Below are positions 38,201 through 50,200 of a stretch of 64,000 nucleotides of DNA, piece by piece. Where the stretch lies: contig CAWBRU010000003.1 in NCBI GenBank assembly GCA_963791325.1, positions 365,291 to 429,290 on the forward strand, read 5' to 3'. Numbering within the stretch: position 1 is the first letter of the stretch; every line of letters starts with the position of its first letter. The translations under genes and the position numbers were made by a program. The notes below the pieces were generated by a model. It worked only from the letters and a program-made list of their open reading frames with translations, ran no database searches and was not told where the DNA came from. Source of the stretch: JBEVJK01 sp963791325 (GTDB lineage: Bacteria; Pseudomonadota; Alphaproteobacteria; Rhizobiales; Rhizobiaceae).

Positions 38201-41200
38201 GCGGCCGTGCCGGCAACGTTACCCCGCAAAGGAGGTGTGCCATGTCCCGCACCAGCATCCCCGACGACGCCATGATGCGCAGCCAGCAGGCGGTCGATCT
38301 CGGCCGCGGCAAGGAAGACGAACTCGAGCCGGGCAGCGATGGCGCGCTCACCGAGGACGTCGAGCGCATGGCCGGCCGGCAAGGGATCACGCGCAACGGC
38401 CGTCGCTTCGAGGGCGGCGAGACCCAGCAGGCGATGAAGAAGGCGGCCGAGACCGCCATGCAGAATCGCACCGTGCGACGGCGGGGCTAGCGCAATCGGT
38501 AAATCCGGCCGGTTTCAGGCGGGCCGGCGCAGCACGCTGCGCGCTTCGTCGAGCCGCACCGGCTGGTCCGGGATGGTGATCGCGAACACCGTCCGGCCGC
38601 CGACGCTCTCCACCAGCTCCAGCGTGCCGCCATGTGCCCGGACAAGCTCATGCGCGATCGCCAATCCTAGTCCGGTGCCGCCGCTCCGAGCCGAGCCGCG
38701 GAACGCGGCGAACAGGTTCTGACGTGCCTTGGCTGGCAGGCCCGGTCCGGTGTCGGTGACCAATATGCGGCAGACGCTGCCGCGCCGTTCGGCGGCGACG
38801 GTGAGCCGCCGCACCAAAGCGGGCTCGCGGTCGCCGGCCATCGCCTCTACCGCATTGCGGCAGAGATTGGTGAGCACCCGGAACAGCTGATCGGAATCCG
38901 CGTCGACCTCGAAGTCCGGATCGACCGCGTTCTCGAACTCGATGCCGCCTTCGGGATCGATGCCGAGCAGCCCGTGCACTTCCTCGACCAGCGTGCGCAA
39001 CCGCAGCCGGCGGCGCGCCGGGGCGGCTTCCTGGGTGCGGCCATAGGCCAGAACCCCTTCGGTATAGGCAACGGCCCGGTCGAGCGTGCGCACCAGCTTC
39101 GGCGCGAATGACTGCACGGTCGGATCCTTGACCGTCTGCAGGCGGTCCGACATCAGCTGCGCCGAGGCCAAGATGTTGCGCATGTCGTGGTTGATCTTGG
39201 ACACGGCCAGGCCGAGATCGGCCAAATGCTTCTGCTCACTCAGCATGCGCTGCAGCCTGAGCTGCATTTCGGCCAGCTCGCGCTCCGCCACGCCGATCTC
39301 GTCGTCGCGGTTCTCCGGGCGGATCACCTTGCCGGGATCGTCGGGCGCCCGCGAAAACGTCAGCATCGAGCGGGTCATGTCACGCACCGGGCGAATCATG
39401 ATGGCGTTGATGGCCAGGAATACCAGGGTAGCCGTGATCAGCGAGATCAGCAGCGACAGCAGGGCGACGTTGCGCGAATAGACCAGCATGGCGGCGCGCA
39501 GCCGCGCATCGGGGATGATCAGCTCGAAATCCTTGTCGCTGTCGCCGACCTTGCCGGTGACGCGCAGCATGCGGTTGCCGCCGAAGATCACCGTGTCGAG
39601 CGCCCCCATCATCGCGGAGACGGCGCTGCTGTGGGCGAGATCGACATGTTCGTCGACATTGGGCGGCATTTCCGACACCACCATCAGCCGCGCGGTGCCG
39701 CCGTCGCGAACCACGATCGCCTTCGCGCCGATCGACATCAGCACGTCGTCCTGAGCGGCGCGCGGCAGGGCGACGGCGTTGGATTGCATCAACACGCCGC
39801 TGACTGCCGCCGCGGTCCCCAGCCGCTCCTCCAGCCAGCGCAGCCGGAAATTGGCGATCGAGGGGATGAAGATCAGCACCTCGGCCAGCATCACGAACAG
39901 GATCGTCAGCAGCAACAGCTTGGTCGACAGCCCGCGCGACAGCGGGACCGTGCGCCGGGGGGCGCTTGGGCCGTCGGCCTCCTCAGCAGCTTTCCCGGTT
40001 TCGTCGTCCATCGACCCTCCGGCGGAGCGGTCCGGCGTCCTTGGCTGACCCAGCCCCGTCATCCGAACCTCTGCAGAAGCCGAACGATTCGGCGCACCAG
40101 CGGCTTCCGCGTCATGCCTGCAAAATAGGCGATGGCGGCGCGTCTGCCAATTTCCCCCATGGTCGGGTACGGCGGCAGCCACTCAGCCATGTGCCTGAGG
40201 GTGAGCCCGCGGGCGATGGCAAGCCCCCAAACGCCGATCAGCTCGCCGGCGCCGCTGCTGACGATGGAGGCGCCGAGGATGCGGCCGCCGCGCCCGGCGA
40301 TGACCTTGATCGCGCCCCGGGTCCGCCGTTCGGTCCGGGCGCGGTCGTTCTCGGCGAGCGGCCAGCGCAGCACCTTGATGGTGTGGCCTGCGGCGAGCGC
40401 CTCGGCCTCCGTGAGCCCGACCTTGGCGAGCTCGGGATCGGTGAAGGTGACCCAGGGCAGGATCTCGCGGCGCGGCCGGACCGGCAGACGAAAGAGGAGC
40501 GCCCGGCTGACCAGTGCCGCGTGATAGCTCGCCACATGGGTGAACTGCAGCGCGCCGGCGGCATCGCCGATCGCGTAGACACGGCGATTGCTGGTGCGCA
40601 GGCCGCGGTCGAGCACGATGCCGTCACGGCGGGTGGCGATGCCGGCCTTGTCGAGATCGAGCGCGGCCAGGCTGGGCGTGCGCCCGGCGGCCACCAGCAA
40701 ATGCGAGCCGACGATCGCCTCCGAGGCGCCCGACGGCCCGGTCGCCGCCGTGAGCCGCACGCCGCTGCGGCCGTGCCGATCCACCCGCTCGACCGCCGTA
40801 TCGGTCAACAGCCGCACGCCTTCGGCGCCGAGCTGCTCGACCACCTCTGCCACCAGCTCGGGATCGTCGCGCCCCAGCGGCCGCTTGGCCTCGACGACGG
40901 TGACCGCCGCGCCGAGCCGCCGGAAGGCCTGGGCAAGTTCCAGCCCGACAGGACCGGCACCGAGCACGAGCAGGTGCTTGGGCAGCCGGGGAATGGCAAA
41001 CACCGTCTCATGGGTCAGGTAGGGAACCCGATCCAGGCCGGCGATGGCCGGGATGCGTGGCGAAGAGCCGGTGGCGAGGATGAAGCGGCGCGCCTGGACC
41101 GGCGTGTCGCCGGCGAGCACCGTGCGGGCATCGACGAACCGCGCCTCGGCCTTGATGACCGTCACTCCCAGCGCGGCAAAGCGCTCGGCCGAATCGGTCG

Positions 41201-44200
41201 GCGCTATCTCGGCGATGACGCCATGGACATGACGTTGGACGGCGGCAAAGTCGATCGCCGGCTCGGGCGCCAGGACGCCGAAGTGCGTCGCTTCGCGCAG
41301 CGCCTGCGCGTGCCGGGCCGCGGCGAGCAAGGCCTTGGACGGAATACAGCCGGTGTTGAGACAGTCGCCGCCCATGGCCCCGCGCTCGACCAGCACGACG
41401 GAGACGCCGAACGCGGCGGCTGTGGCCGCCACCGACAGGCCTGCCGAGCCCCCGCCGATCACGCAGATGTCGGGTCGCAGGGCCTCAACCATGGCGGATG
41501 GGGCGGCTCATGCAATCAGCGCCGCGCCATGCGGACGCTCCGCCTCCACCGGCTCTTGACCACCGCCGCAACCAGCCCGACCAGCGTCAGGGCGGCAAAG
41601 GCGATGGTGATCTCCGGCGTCACCAGGTCCTTCAGACCGACATGCCGGCCGGCGGCCGCGGCGGCCTCCAGGACGCTGCCGACGCCCTCGCCGAGCCAGG
41701 CATAGGCGAGCGCGCCGGGGATGATGCCGATCAGCGTGGCGGCAAAGAAGGTGCGCAGCCGCACATGAAACAGGGCCGGGGCAATGTTGACGACGACGAA
41801 GGGAATGAACGGCGCCAGCCTCAGCACCAGAAGAAAGGTGAAGGCGTCGCGCTCGAACCCTTCCGCCAGACGCGCGCTGAAGCCGTGCAGGCGGCGCCGC
41901 AAGGTTCCCGCCAGCGCGGTGCGGGCGGCGAGGAACAGAAGCGTGGCGCCCGCCGTGGCCGCCAGCACCGACAGCAAGGCGCCGAGCGCCCAGCCGAACA
42001 GAAAGCCGCCAACCACGGTCAGGACCGAGGCGGCCGGGAAGGAGAACGCAACCGCACCAGTATAGCAGATGACAAAGCCGAGCGGCGCCAAGATGGGCTG
42101 GTTTGCGACCAATCCCTGCAGCGCTTGCTGGCTATCGCCGAGATAGCCGAGCGACAGGTAGCGATGCCAGCCGAGCAGCGACCCCAGCGCCAACCCTGCC
42201 AGGACGATGAGGATGGGCACAAAGCGCCACAGCGGCCGTTGCCGTGCCGTGGCGACGTCGCGCTTGGTCATCGCGGGCGGCGCCGCAGCCTTGGCCATCG
42301 TTTAATCCTGACAAGCTCCTCCGCCAGACTGGCGCGGCTTTCCTCTGACATGAGCCAGCTTGGCCCCCGAGGCAAGCCGGGCGGCGCTGTTTCACCGGCT
42401 TTTGAGCACGGCTTGGCGGCGCCTCACCCAGCCGTGAGAGACGCCCGGCGGGGCCGCAGGAGGGCGGCGGATTGACTTCGCGGGGCCGTCTCCCTATAAG
42501 CCCGGCGGCGCTCGGGCCGACCGATCGATGCCGTTCGACGGCATCGCGACAGGCCGGGCGACAGCTCCTGTTCCTGCGACAGAACCAAGAAGGGCCGCAC
42601 GCCGCGGTATCAAAACAAATGAAGCGCACCTATCAACCTTCCAAGCTTGTCCGCAAGCGCCGCCATGGATTCCGGGCCCGCATGGCCACCAAGGGCGGCC
42701 GCGGCGTGGTCGCGGCCCGCCGCAACCGCGGCCGCAAGCGGCTCTCCGCCTAACGAGCGTGCTGACTTGCCGGCTCCCGGCAAGCCGGTCGGGCCTGCGC
42801 TGCGGACGCTGCGCAAGCGCTCCGAGTTTCTGGCCGCCCGCGCAGGCGAGAAGCGGCGCGGCCCGCTCTTCCTGCTCGAGGTGCACGCGCGCGGCGATGA
42901 CGGGCCGGCCCGGGTCGGGTTTACGGTGACCAAGAAGGTCGGCAATGCCGTTGTCCGCAACCGCGTTCGCCGGCGGCTGCGCGAGGCGGTCCGCCGCCAT
43001 GCCGCAGGTGACATGAAGCCCGGCAGTGACTATGTGATCGTCGGGCGCGAGGACATCCTCACGGTTCCGTTCCGGACGCTTGCGTCCGAATTGACACGAC
43101 GCATCCGCCGAACCCGCTAGGATCCTGGATGGAAAACAACCGCAACTTCTTCATCACCATCGCGCTGTCGGTGCTGATCCTGACGCTTTGGCAAGTGTTC
43201 TACATGAACCCGCGCATCGAATCCCAGCGCGAGGCCCAGCGCATCGAGGCTCAGCGCGCCGAGGCGGAGAAGAAGACGGTCACGCCGGCCGGCCAGCCGC
43301 AGCCCGCGCCGGCCGGCAAGCCGGCCGCATCCGGCGGCACGCCGGCGGCGGTGCCGGGCAGCGCCGGGGTGCCGGGAACCGACGGCGCCTCCCAGGCCAC
43401 CCGCGATGCCGCGCTCGCCGCCACCGGGCGGGTGCCGATCGACACGCCGCGTGTTTCCGGCTCGATCAACCTGACCGGCGGCCGGCTCGACGATCTCAGG
43501 CTGAAAGACTACCATCTGACCGTCGACAAGAACTCGCCGACGATCGAGCTGCTCAATCCGTCCTCGCTGCCCAATGGACAATATGCCGAGATCGGCTTCG
43601 CCGGCACTCCCGATGTCGGCACCCTGCCGGGGCCCGAGACAGTGTGGCGCGTGGAAGGCAATGCCAAGCTGACGCCGGCCAGCCCGGTGACGTTGACCTT
43701 CACCAACGACAAGGGCCTGACCTTCAAGCGCACCATCGCCGTGGACGACAACTACATGTTCACGGTCTCCGACACCGTCGGCAATCAGGGCTCGGCGCCG
43801 GTGTCGCTGTCGAGCTACGGGCGGGTCACCCGTTTCGACAAACCCACGCATCCCAGCGCCTATGTGCTGCACGAGGGCCTGATCGGGGTGACCGGGGAAG
43901 AGGGCCTGGACGAGATCAAATACGCCAGGATCGAGAAGGACAAGGAAGTCACGCCCGGCAAGTCGAGCGATGGCTGGCTGGGGATCACCGACAAATACTG
44001 GGCGGTGGCCCTGGTGCCGCCGGGCTCGCCGCCGTTCCAGCCGCACTTCGCCTATTTCGAGGATGGCCGGCCGCGCTACCAGTCGGACTATCTGAGCGAC
44101 CCGGTTTCGCTCGCGCCGGGGCAGAGCACGACGGTCGAGACCAAGATCTTCGCCGGCGCCAAGGAAGTGGGGACGCTCCAATCCTACGAGGTCAACCAGA

Positions 44201-47200
44201 AGATCCGCCAGTTCGATCTGCTCATCGACTGGGGCTGGTTCTACTTCATCACCAAGCCGATGTTTTATCTGATCGATTTCCTCTACAAACTGTTTGGGAA
44301 CTTCGGTCTGGCGATCCTCGCGACGACCGTGATCGTCAAGGCGCTGTTCTTCCCGCTCGCCAACAAATCGTATGTGTCGATGGCGAACATGAAGAAGGTT
44401 CAGCCGGCGCTGATGGAGATCCGCGAAAAATATGCCGACGACAAGATGAAGCAGCAGCAGGCGATGATGGAGCTCTATAAGAAGGAGCGCATCAATCCGG
44501 TTGCCGGCTGTTGGCCGATCCTGATCCAGGTGCCGGTGTTTTTCGCCCTCTACAAGGTGCTCTACATCACCATCGAGATGCGTCATGCACCGTTCTTCGG
44601 CTGGATCCAGGATTTGGCCGCTCCCGATCCGACGTCGGTGTTCAACCTCTTCGGGCTGCTGCCCTTTGCGGTGCCGGCGTTCCTGATGATCGGCGTGTGG
44701 CCGCTGGTGATGGGCATCACGATGTTCCTGCAGATGCGCATGAATCCGACGCCGCCGGACCCGACCCAAGCGATGATCTTCAACTGGATGCCGCTGATCT
44801 TCACCTTCATGCTGGCCACCTTCCCGGCCGGGCTGGTCATCTATTGGGCGTGGAACAATTCGCTGTCGATTCTGCAGCAGAGCATCATCATGAAGCGGCA
44901 GGGCGCCAAGATCGAGCTGTGGGGCAACCTCGCCGGGCTGTTCAAGAAGAAGCCGACGCCGGCCGAATAGCGGCCGGGCTTCGCCATGGTTTCCCCCGAC
45001 CTGCCGGCCGAGACAGTCCGCTTTCCGCGCCCGTGGATCTTCATCCGCTCGGTGCCGGCAATGTCCGTGCTGCCGCCCGAGGGGCCGCCGGAAGTGGCGT
45101 TCGCCGGGCGCTCCAATGTCGGCAAGTCGTCGCTGATCAACGCGCTCACCGGCCAGAAGGGGCTGGCACGCACCTCCGGCACGCCCGGCCGCACCCAGGA
45201 GCTGAACTATTTCGTTCCCGACGGGCACGCCGGCGACGCCGCCGACCTGCCGCCGATGGCCCTGGTGGACATGCCCGGCTACGGTTACGCCAAGGCGCCG
45301 AAGACCGAGGTCGACCGCTGGACCAAGCTGGTGTTCGACTATTTGAAGGGACGCGTCACGCTGAAGCGCGTTTTCGTGCTGATCGACGCCCGCCATGGTT
45401 TGAAGAGCACCGACACGGAGGTGCTCGGCCTGCTCGACCGGGCCGCGGTGTCCTATCAGCTCGTGCTTACCAAGACCGACAAGATCAAGGTGCCGGCGGC
45501 GGCCCGCCTTGTCGAGGAGACGCTGGCCGCCGTGCAGCGCCGGCCGGCGGCGTTTCCGGCCGTGTTGGCCACATCGTCCGAGACCGGCGCAGGGATCGAT
45601 GAGCTGCGTTCGGCCGTGATGGCGGCGGTGAGCTAGAGCAATTCCAGGGCAGCCGCAGCCCGGCGCTAGATGTTCTTGAGATCGCCGGCGGCGACGACCG
45701 GCCCGGTGGGCTGGCCGGTGGGCGAGCCGCCGACCGGCTCGATGCTGATGGCCAGGACCGCACCCTGGGCCAGCTTGGCGCGGATGTCGGGCGTCAGCGT
45801 GATATGGACCGTTTGGCCCCCGGGCAGCACGCCGATCGACACCGGCTTGTTCTTGCCTTCGATCATCCACAGCTCGAAGTCGCGATCGCTGCCGCGGTCG
45901 CCCGACAAATGCGACAGCGACACCGTCCGGTCCCTGGCGTCATAGAGGGCCAGATAGCGGACATCGCTGCTGTCGGCGGCGAGCGAGGCGACCAGCCGGA
46001 CATCTCCCTGACGGTTGAAATAGGGCCAGGCGGCATAGATCACCAGCGCCGCCAGCAAGGCAAACGCCACCGAGCGCCAGAAGAACAGGCTCGACCACAG
46101 GCCGGGCGAAGGCGCCCGCGTCGGCTGGCCGCTGCCGAACAGCCGGCGGTCGATCGCGGCCTTGAGCGAGGCCGGCGGCTCGACCGGCAGATAGGCCTCC
46201 GCAAGCGGCGCCAGGTAGCCTTCCCAGCGGTCGACAAGCCGGGCAAACCCAGGCTCGGCGTCGATGCGCCGCTGGGTGGCCGCGCGCTCGTCCGCCGCCT
46301 GAACGCCGACCACATACTCGGCGGCGACGATGTCGTCGCCGCCTTGGTCGGGGCCGCTGTCTTGTGCCAGGCTCATCGCTCCAGGCATTCCCTCAGTTTC
46401 ATCAGGCTGCGGCGCAGCCAGGTACGCATCGTGTTGAGCGGCACACCGTGCCGCTCGGCGAGCTCGGCATAGCTCTCGCCCTTGAGATAGGCGCCCCGCA
46501 CGGCCGCCGCCCGCTCCTCTTCCAGTTCCTCAAGGCAGTGGTGGACGCGCTCGTGCTCGCTGCCGGCGATCGCCATCCGCTCCGGCCCCGGGGTGGGGTC
46601 GGCGACGTGCAGCGCCGCATCGATTTCGGCAGTGGGCTGCCGGCGAGAGCGGACGCGATCGATCGCATGGTTGCGCGCGATCGCCACCAGCCAGGAGATC
46701 GGGCTGAGATCGGAAACGGCAAAGCGGTCGGCTTTCGTCCAGATCTTGACGAAGACCTCTTGCAGGGCCTCTTCAGCTTCAGCGCGATCATTCAAGACAC
46801 GCAGGCATACGCCGAAGAGTTTCGCGTTGGTCTGTTTGTAGAGAAGATCGAACGCCGCCCGATCTTTGGTCGAGACCTTTACGATCAGCTTGGTGATGTC
46901 TTGCGGCGTCATCGCCGCCAAACTACGGGTTCGGTCTCGAATTGCAATGGTGGCGGGGAAGATCACCCGCTCCTGAGGCCGGCGTCGGGACCGAAGCGCA
47001 CGGAGTGCGAATGTCTGCCGGGCTTAGCGTTGCCGGCCGCCGTCGTTGCAGCTAAATAAGCGCCGTTCCATTTCAGGAAGGCCATGCCGATGCCGACGGA
47101 CATTCGCGAGACCGCCGAAGCCCAAGCGCGCCTGCTGTCGGCCGCACTGCCCTATATGCAGCGCTACGAGAACAAGACGGTGGTGGTCAAATATGGCGGC

Positions 47201-50200
47201 CATGCTATGGGCGACACCGAGCTCGGCAAGGCGTTCGCCCGCGACATCGCCTTGCTCAAACAGTCGGGCGTCAACCCGATCGTGGTGCACGGGGGCGGCC
47301 CGCAAATCGGGGCGATGCTGGAACGGATCGGCATCGAATCGAAGTTCGAGGGCGGCCTGCGGGTGACGGATCGGCGCACGGTGGAGATCGTCGAAATGGT
47401 CCTCGCCGGGTCGATCAACAAGGAGATCGTCGCCCTGATCAACGCCGAGGGCGAGTGGGCGATCGGTCTTTCCGGCAAGGACGGCAACATGGTGTTCGCC
47501 GAGAAGGCGCGCAAGACGATGACCGACCCCAATTCCAATATCGAGCGGGTGCTCGACCTCGGCTTCGTCGGCGAGCCCGTTGAGGTCGACCGCACCCTGC
47601 TCGACCTTTTGGCGCGCTCGGAAATGATCCCGGTTCTTGCCCCGGTCGCTCCCGGACGCGACGGCCATACCTACAACATCAACGCCGACACCTTCGCCGG
47701 TGCCATTGCCGGTGCAGTGAAGGCCTCGCGCCTGCTCTTCCTCACCGACGTGCCGGGGGTCCTCGACCGGGACAAGCAGCTGATCGACGAGCTGTCCGTC
47801 ACCGAGGCCCGCGCCTTGATCCGCGATGGCACCATCTCCGGCGGCATGATCCCCAAGGTGGAGACCTGCATCGAAGCGATCGAGCGGGGGGTCGAAGGGG
47901 TCGTCATCCTCAACGGCAAGACGCCGCATGCCGTGCTGCTCGAGCTTTTCACCCAGCATGGCGCCGGCACCCTGCTCGTCCCCTGACGGCTTTTCGCCGC
48001 GGGCCACCAGCGGCGGCAGCGATGGTCTTATCCGCGTGATCTGTGCCATAAAGCGGCGATGAGCCAAGGTCCCGAAAGCGCGTCCTTCGCCCACGTCACC
48101 GACTGGGTGTTCGACCTCGACAACACGCTTTATCCGCACCATTCGAACCTGTTCTCGCAGATCGATGTGAAGATGACGGCCTATGTGGCGGAGCTGCTCA
48201 AGCTCTCCCCGGACGAGGCCAGGCAACTGCAGAAGGAGCTCTACCGGGAATATGGCACGACGCTCAACGGGCTGATGCGGCGCCATGACATCGACCCCGA
48301 CGACTTCCTCAACAAGGTCCACGACATCGACTATTCCTGGCTGGCGCCCGATCCGGCGCTGGGCGCCGCGATCCTGGCGCTGCCGGGACGCAAATTCATC
48401 TTCACCAATGGCGACCGCCGGCATGCCGAACGCGCCGCCCGCCGGCTCGGCATCCTCGACCACTTCGACGACATCTTCGACATTGTCGCTGCCGGACTGA
48501 CACCGAAGCCGGCCCGCGAGACCTACGACAAATTCGTCGCGCTCCACCGTATCGCCGGGCCCAACGCCGTGATGTTCGAGGACCTCGCCCGCAACCTGAT
48601 CGTGCCCAAGGCGCTCGGCATGACCACGGTGCTGATCGTGCCGCGCAACTTCAAGCCGACTTTTGCCGAGATCTGGGAACGCGATCCTGCCTTCGACGAT
48701 GCCGTCGACTATGTCACCGACGATCTGGCCGGCTTTCTGGGCGCAGTCACGGCAGCGCCGGCCTCCCCGGCGCCGGCCCGCCATACGGCGCCGGCCCGGG
48801 ACTTTTCCCAGACAACCCGCTCGCAACGTCCGACCCGGCAGGCGCGGCGGCTCGACCCCGGGCGGGTGAGCGAGCTCGTCGCCTTCGACCTCGACCGGCA
48901 GGCCGCGACCGTGGTCTACGAGACCGGGGAGCTGATCGAAGCGCCGAACTGGTCGCCGGACGGCCGCTGGCTGGTCTACAATGCCGACGGACGCCTGTTC
49001 CGCATCTCCCCCGACGGCGCCGACGGCCCCCACCGCGTCAACACGGCGCCGATCGAGAACCTCAACAACGACCATGTCATCGCGCCGTCCGGCGACACCA
49101 TCTTCGTCACCGCCTGGGACGGCCACCTCTACCGGGTGGCCTTCGCCGGCGGCGCGCCCCTCCGCATCTCGACCGAGAAGGCGCCGGAGCGCGGCTTCCG
49201 CCATTATCTGCACGGCATTTCGCCGGACGGATCGCTGCTTGCTTATGTCGGGCTGGAGCGGACCGGTGGACAGACCACCACCCGTATCTGTCTGTGCTTG
49301 GCCGATGGCGGCGGCGACAGGGCGCTGACCGACGGCGGCTGCCCCGTTGACGGGCCGGAATTTTCCACCGACGGCGGCTGGATCTATTTCAATTCGGAAG
49401 CGGCTGCCCGCGCTCCCGGCGATGCGCAGATTTTTCGGCTGCGCATCGACGGCACCGGGCTTGAACAGCTGACCCGCGACACGCGCGTCAACTGGTTTCC
49501 GCATCCCTCGCCGGACGGCCGCGCGCTGGCCTATCTCAGCTATCCGGAGGGCACCGTCGGCCACCCTGCCGACCGCGCGGTCGTCATCCGGCTGATGGCT
49601 CTCGATGGCAGCGGGCAGCGTGACCTCGATGCCTTCAACGGCGGCCAGGGCACGATCAATGTCAATTCCTGGGCGCCGGATTCACGCCGACTTGCCTATA
49701 TCCGCTATCCGGACCAGCCCTGACGCCGGCCGCCGCGACCGTGCCGGCGAACGCGATGTCGGCGAAGGCCGTGCCGATGATGCAGCAGACGAAATAGCTC
49801 GATGCGACGGCGGCGCGCTTGTCCGGCGGCGCGATCCGGATCCGGAGGGCCAAACCGCTTCGGCCAGCGGCGTCGTCATCCCTCAGGGAGGCTGCCAGCG
49901 GGCCTTAGCCTTAGCAACCTTCGCGCTTGAGCGACTTCTCCATTTGGGTGACGACCGGGTCGTAGTCCCGCTTGAAGCCCCGGTCGTAGTCGATGAGGAA
50001 GAACGCGACGCGGTCCTCGCAGACGGCAATGGCTTTGACGTATCTGATAAGGCCGTCTTTGATGCCTGAATATGCCGCCCATTTCGGGGTCAGGCGCTTG
50101 TAGGTGATATCCCAGCCTTCGCCTTCATGTTGACCGATCAGCGCTTCGACCTGGTTCCGAAAGTCGCGGATATTTAGGCTGATACCCCAAACTACGATAG

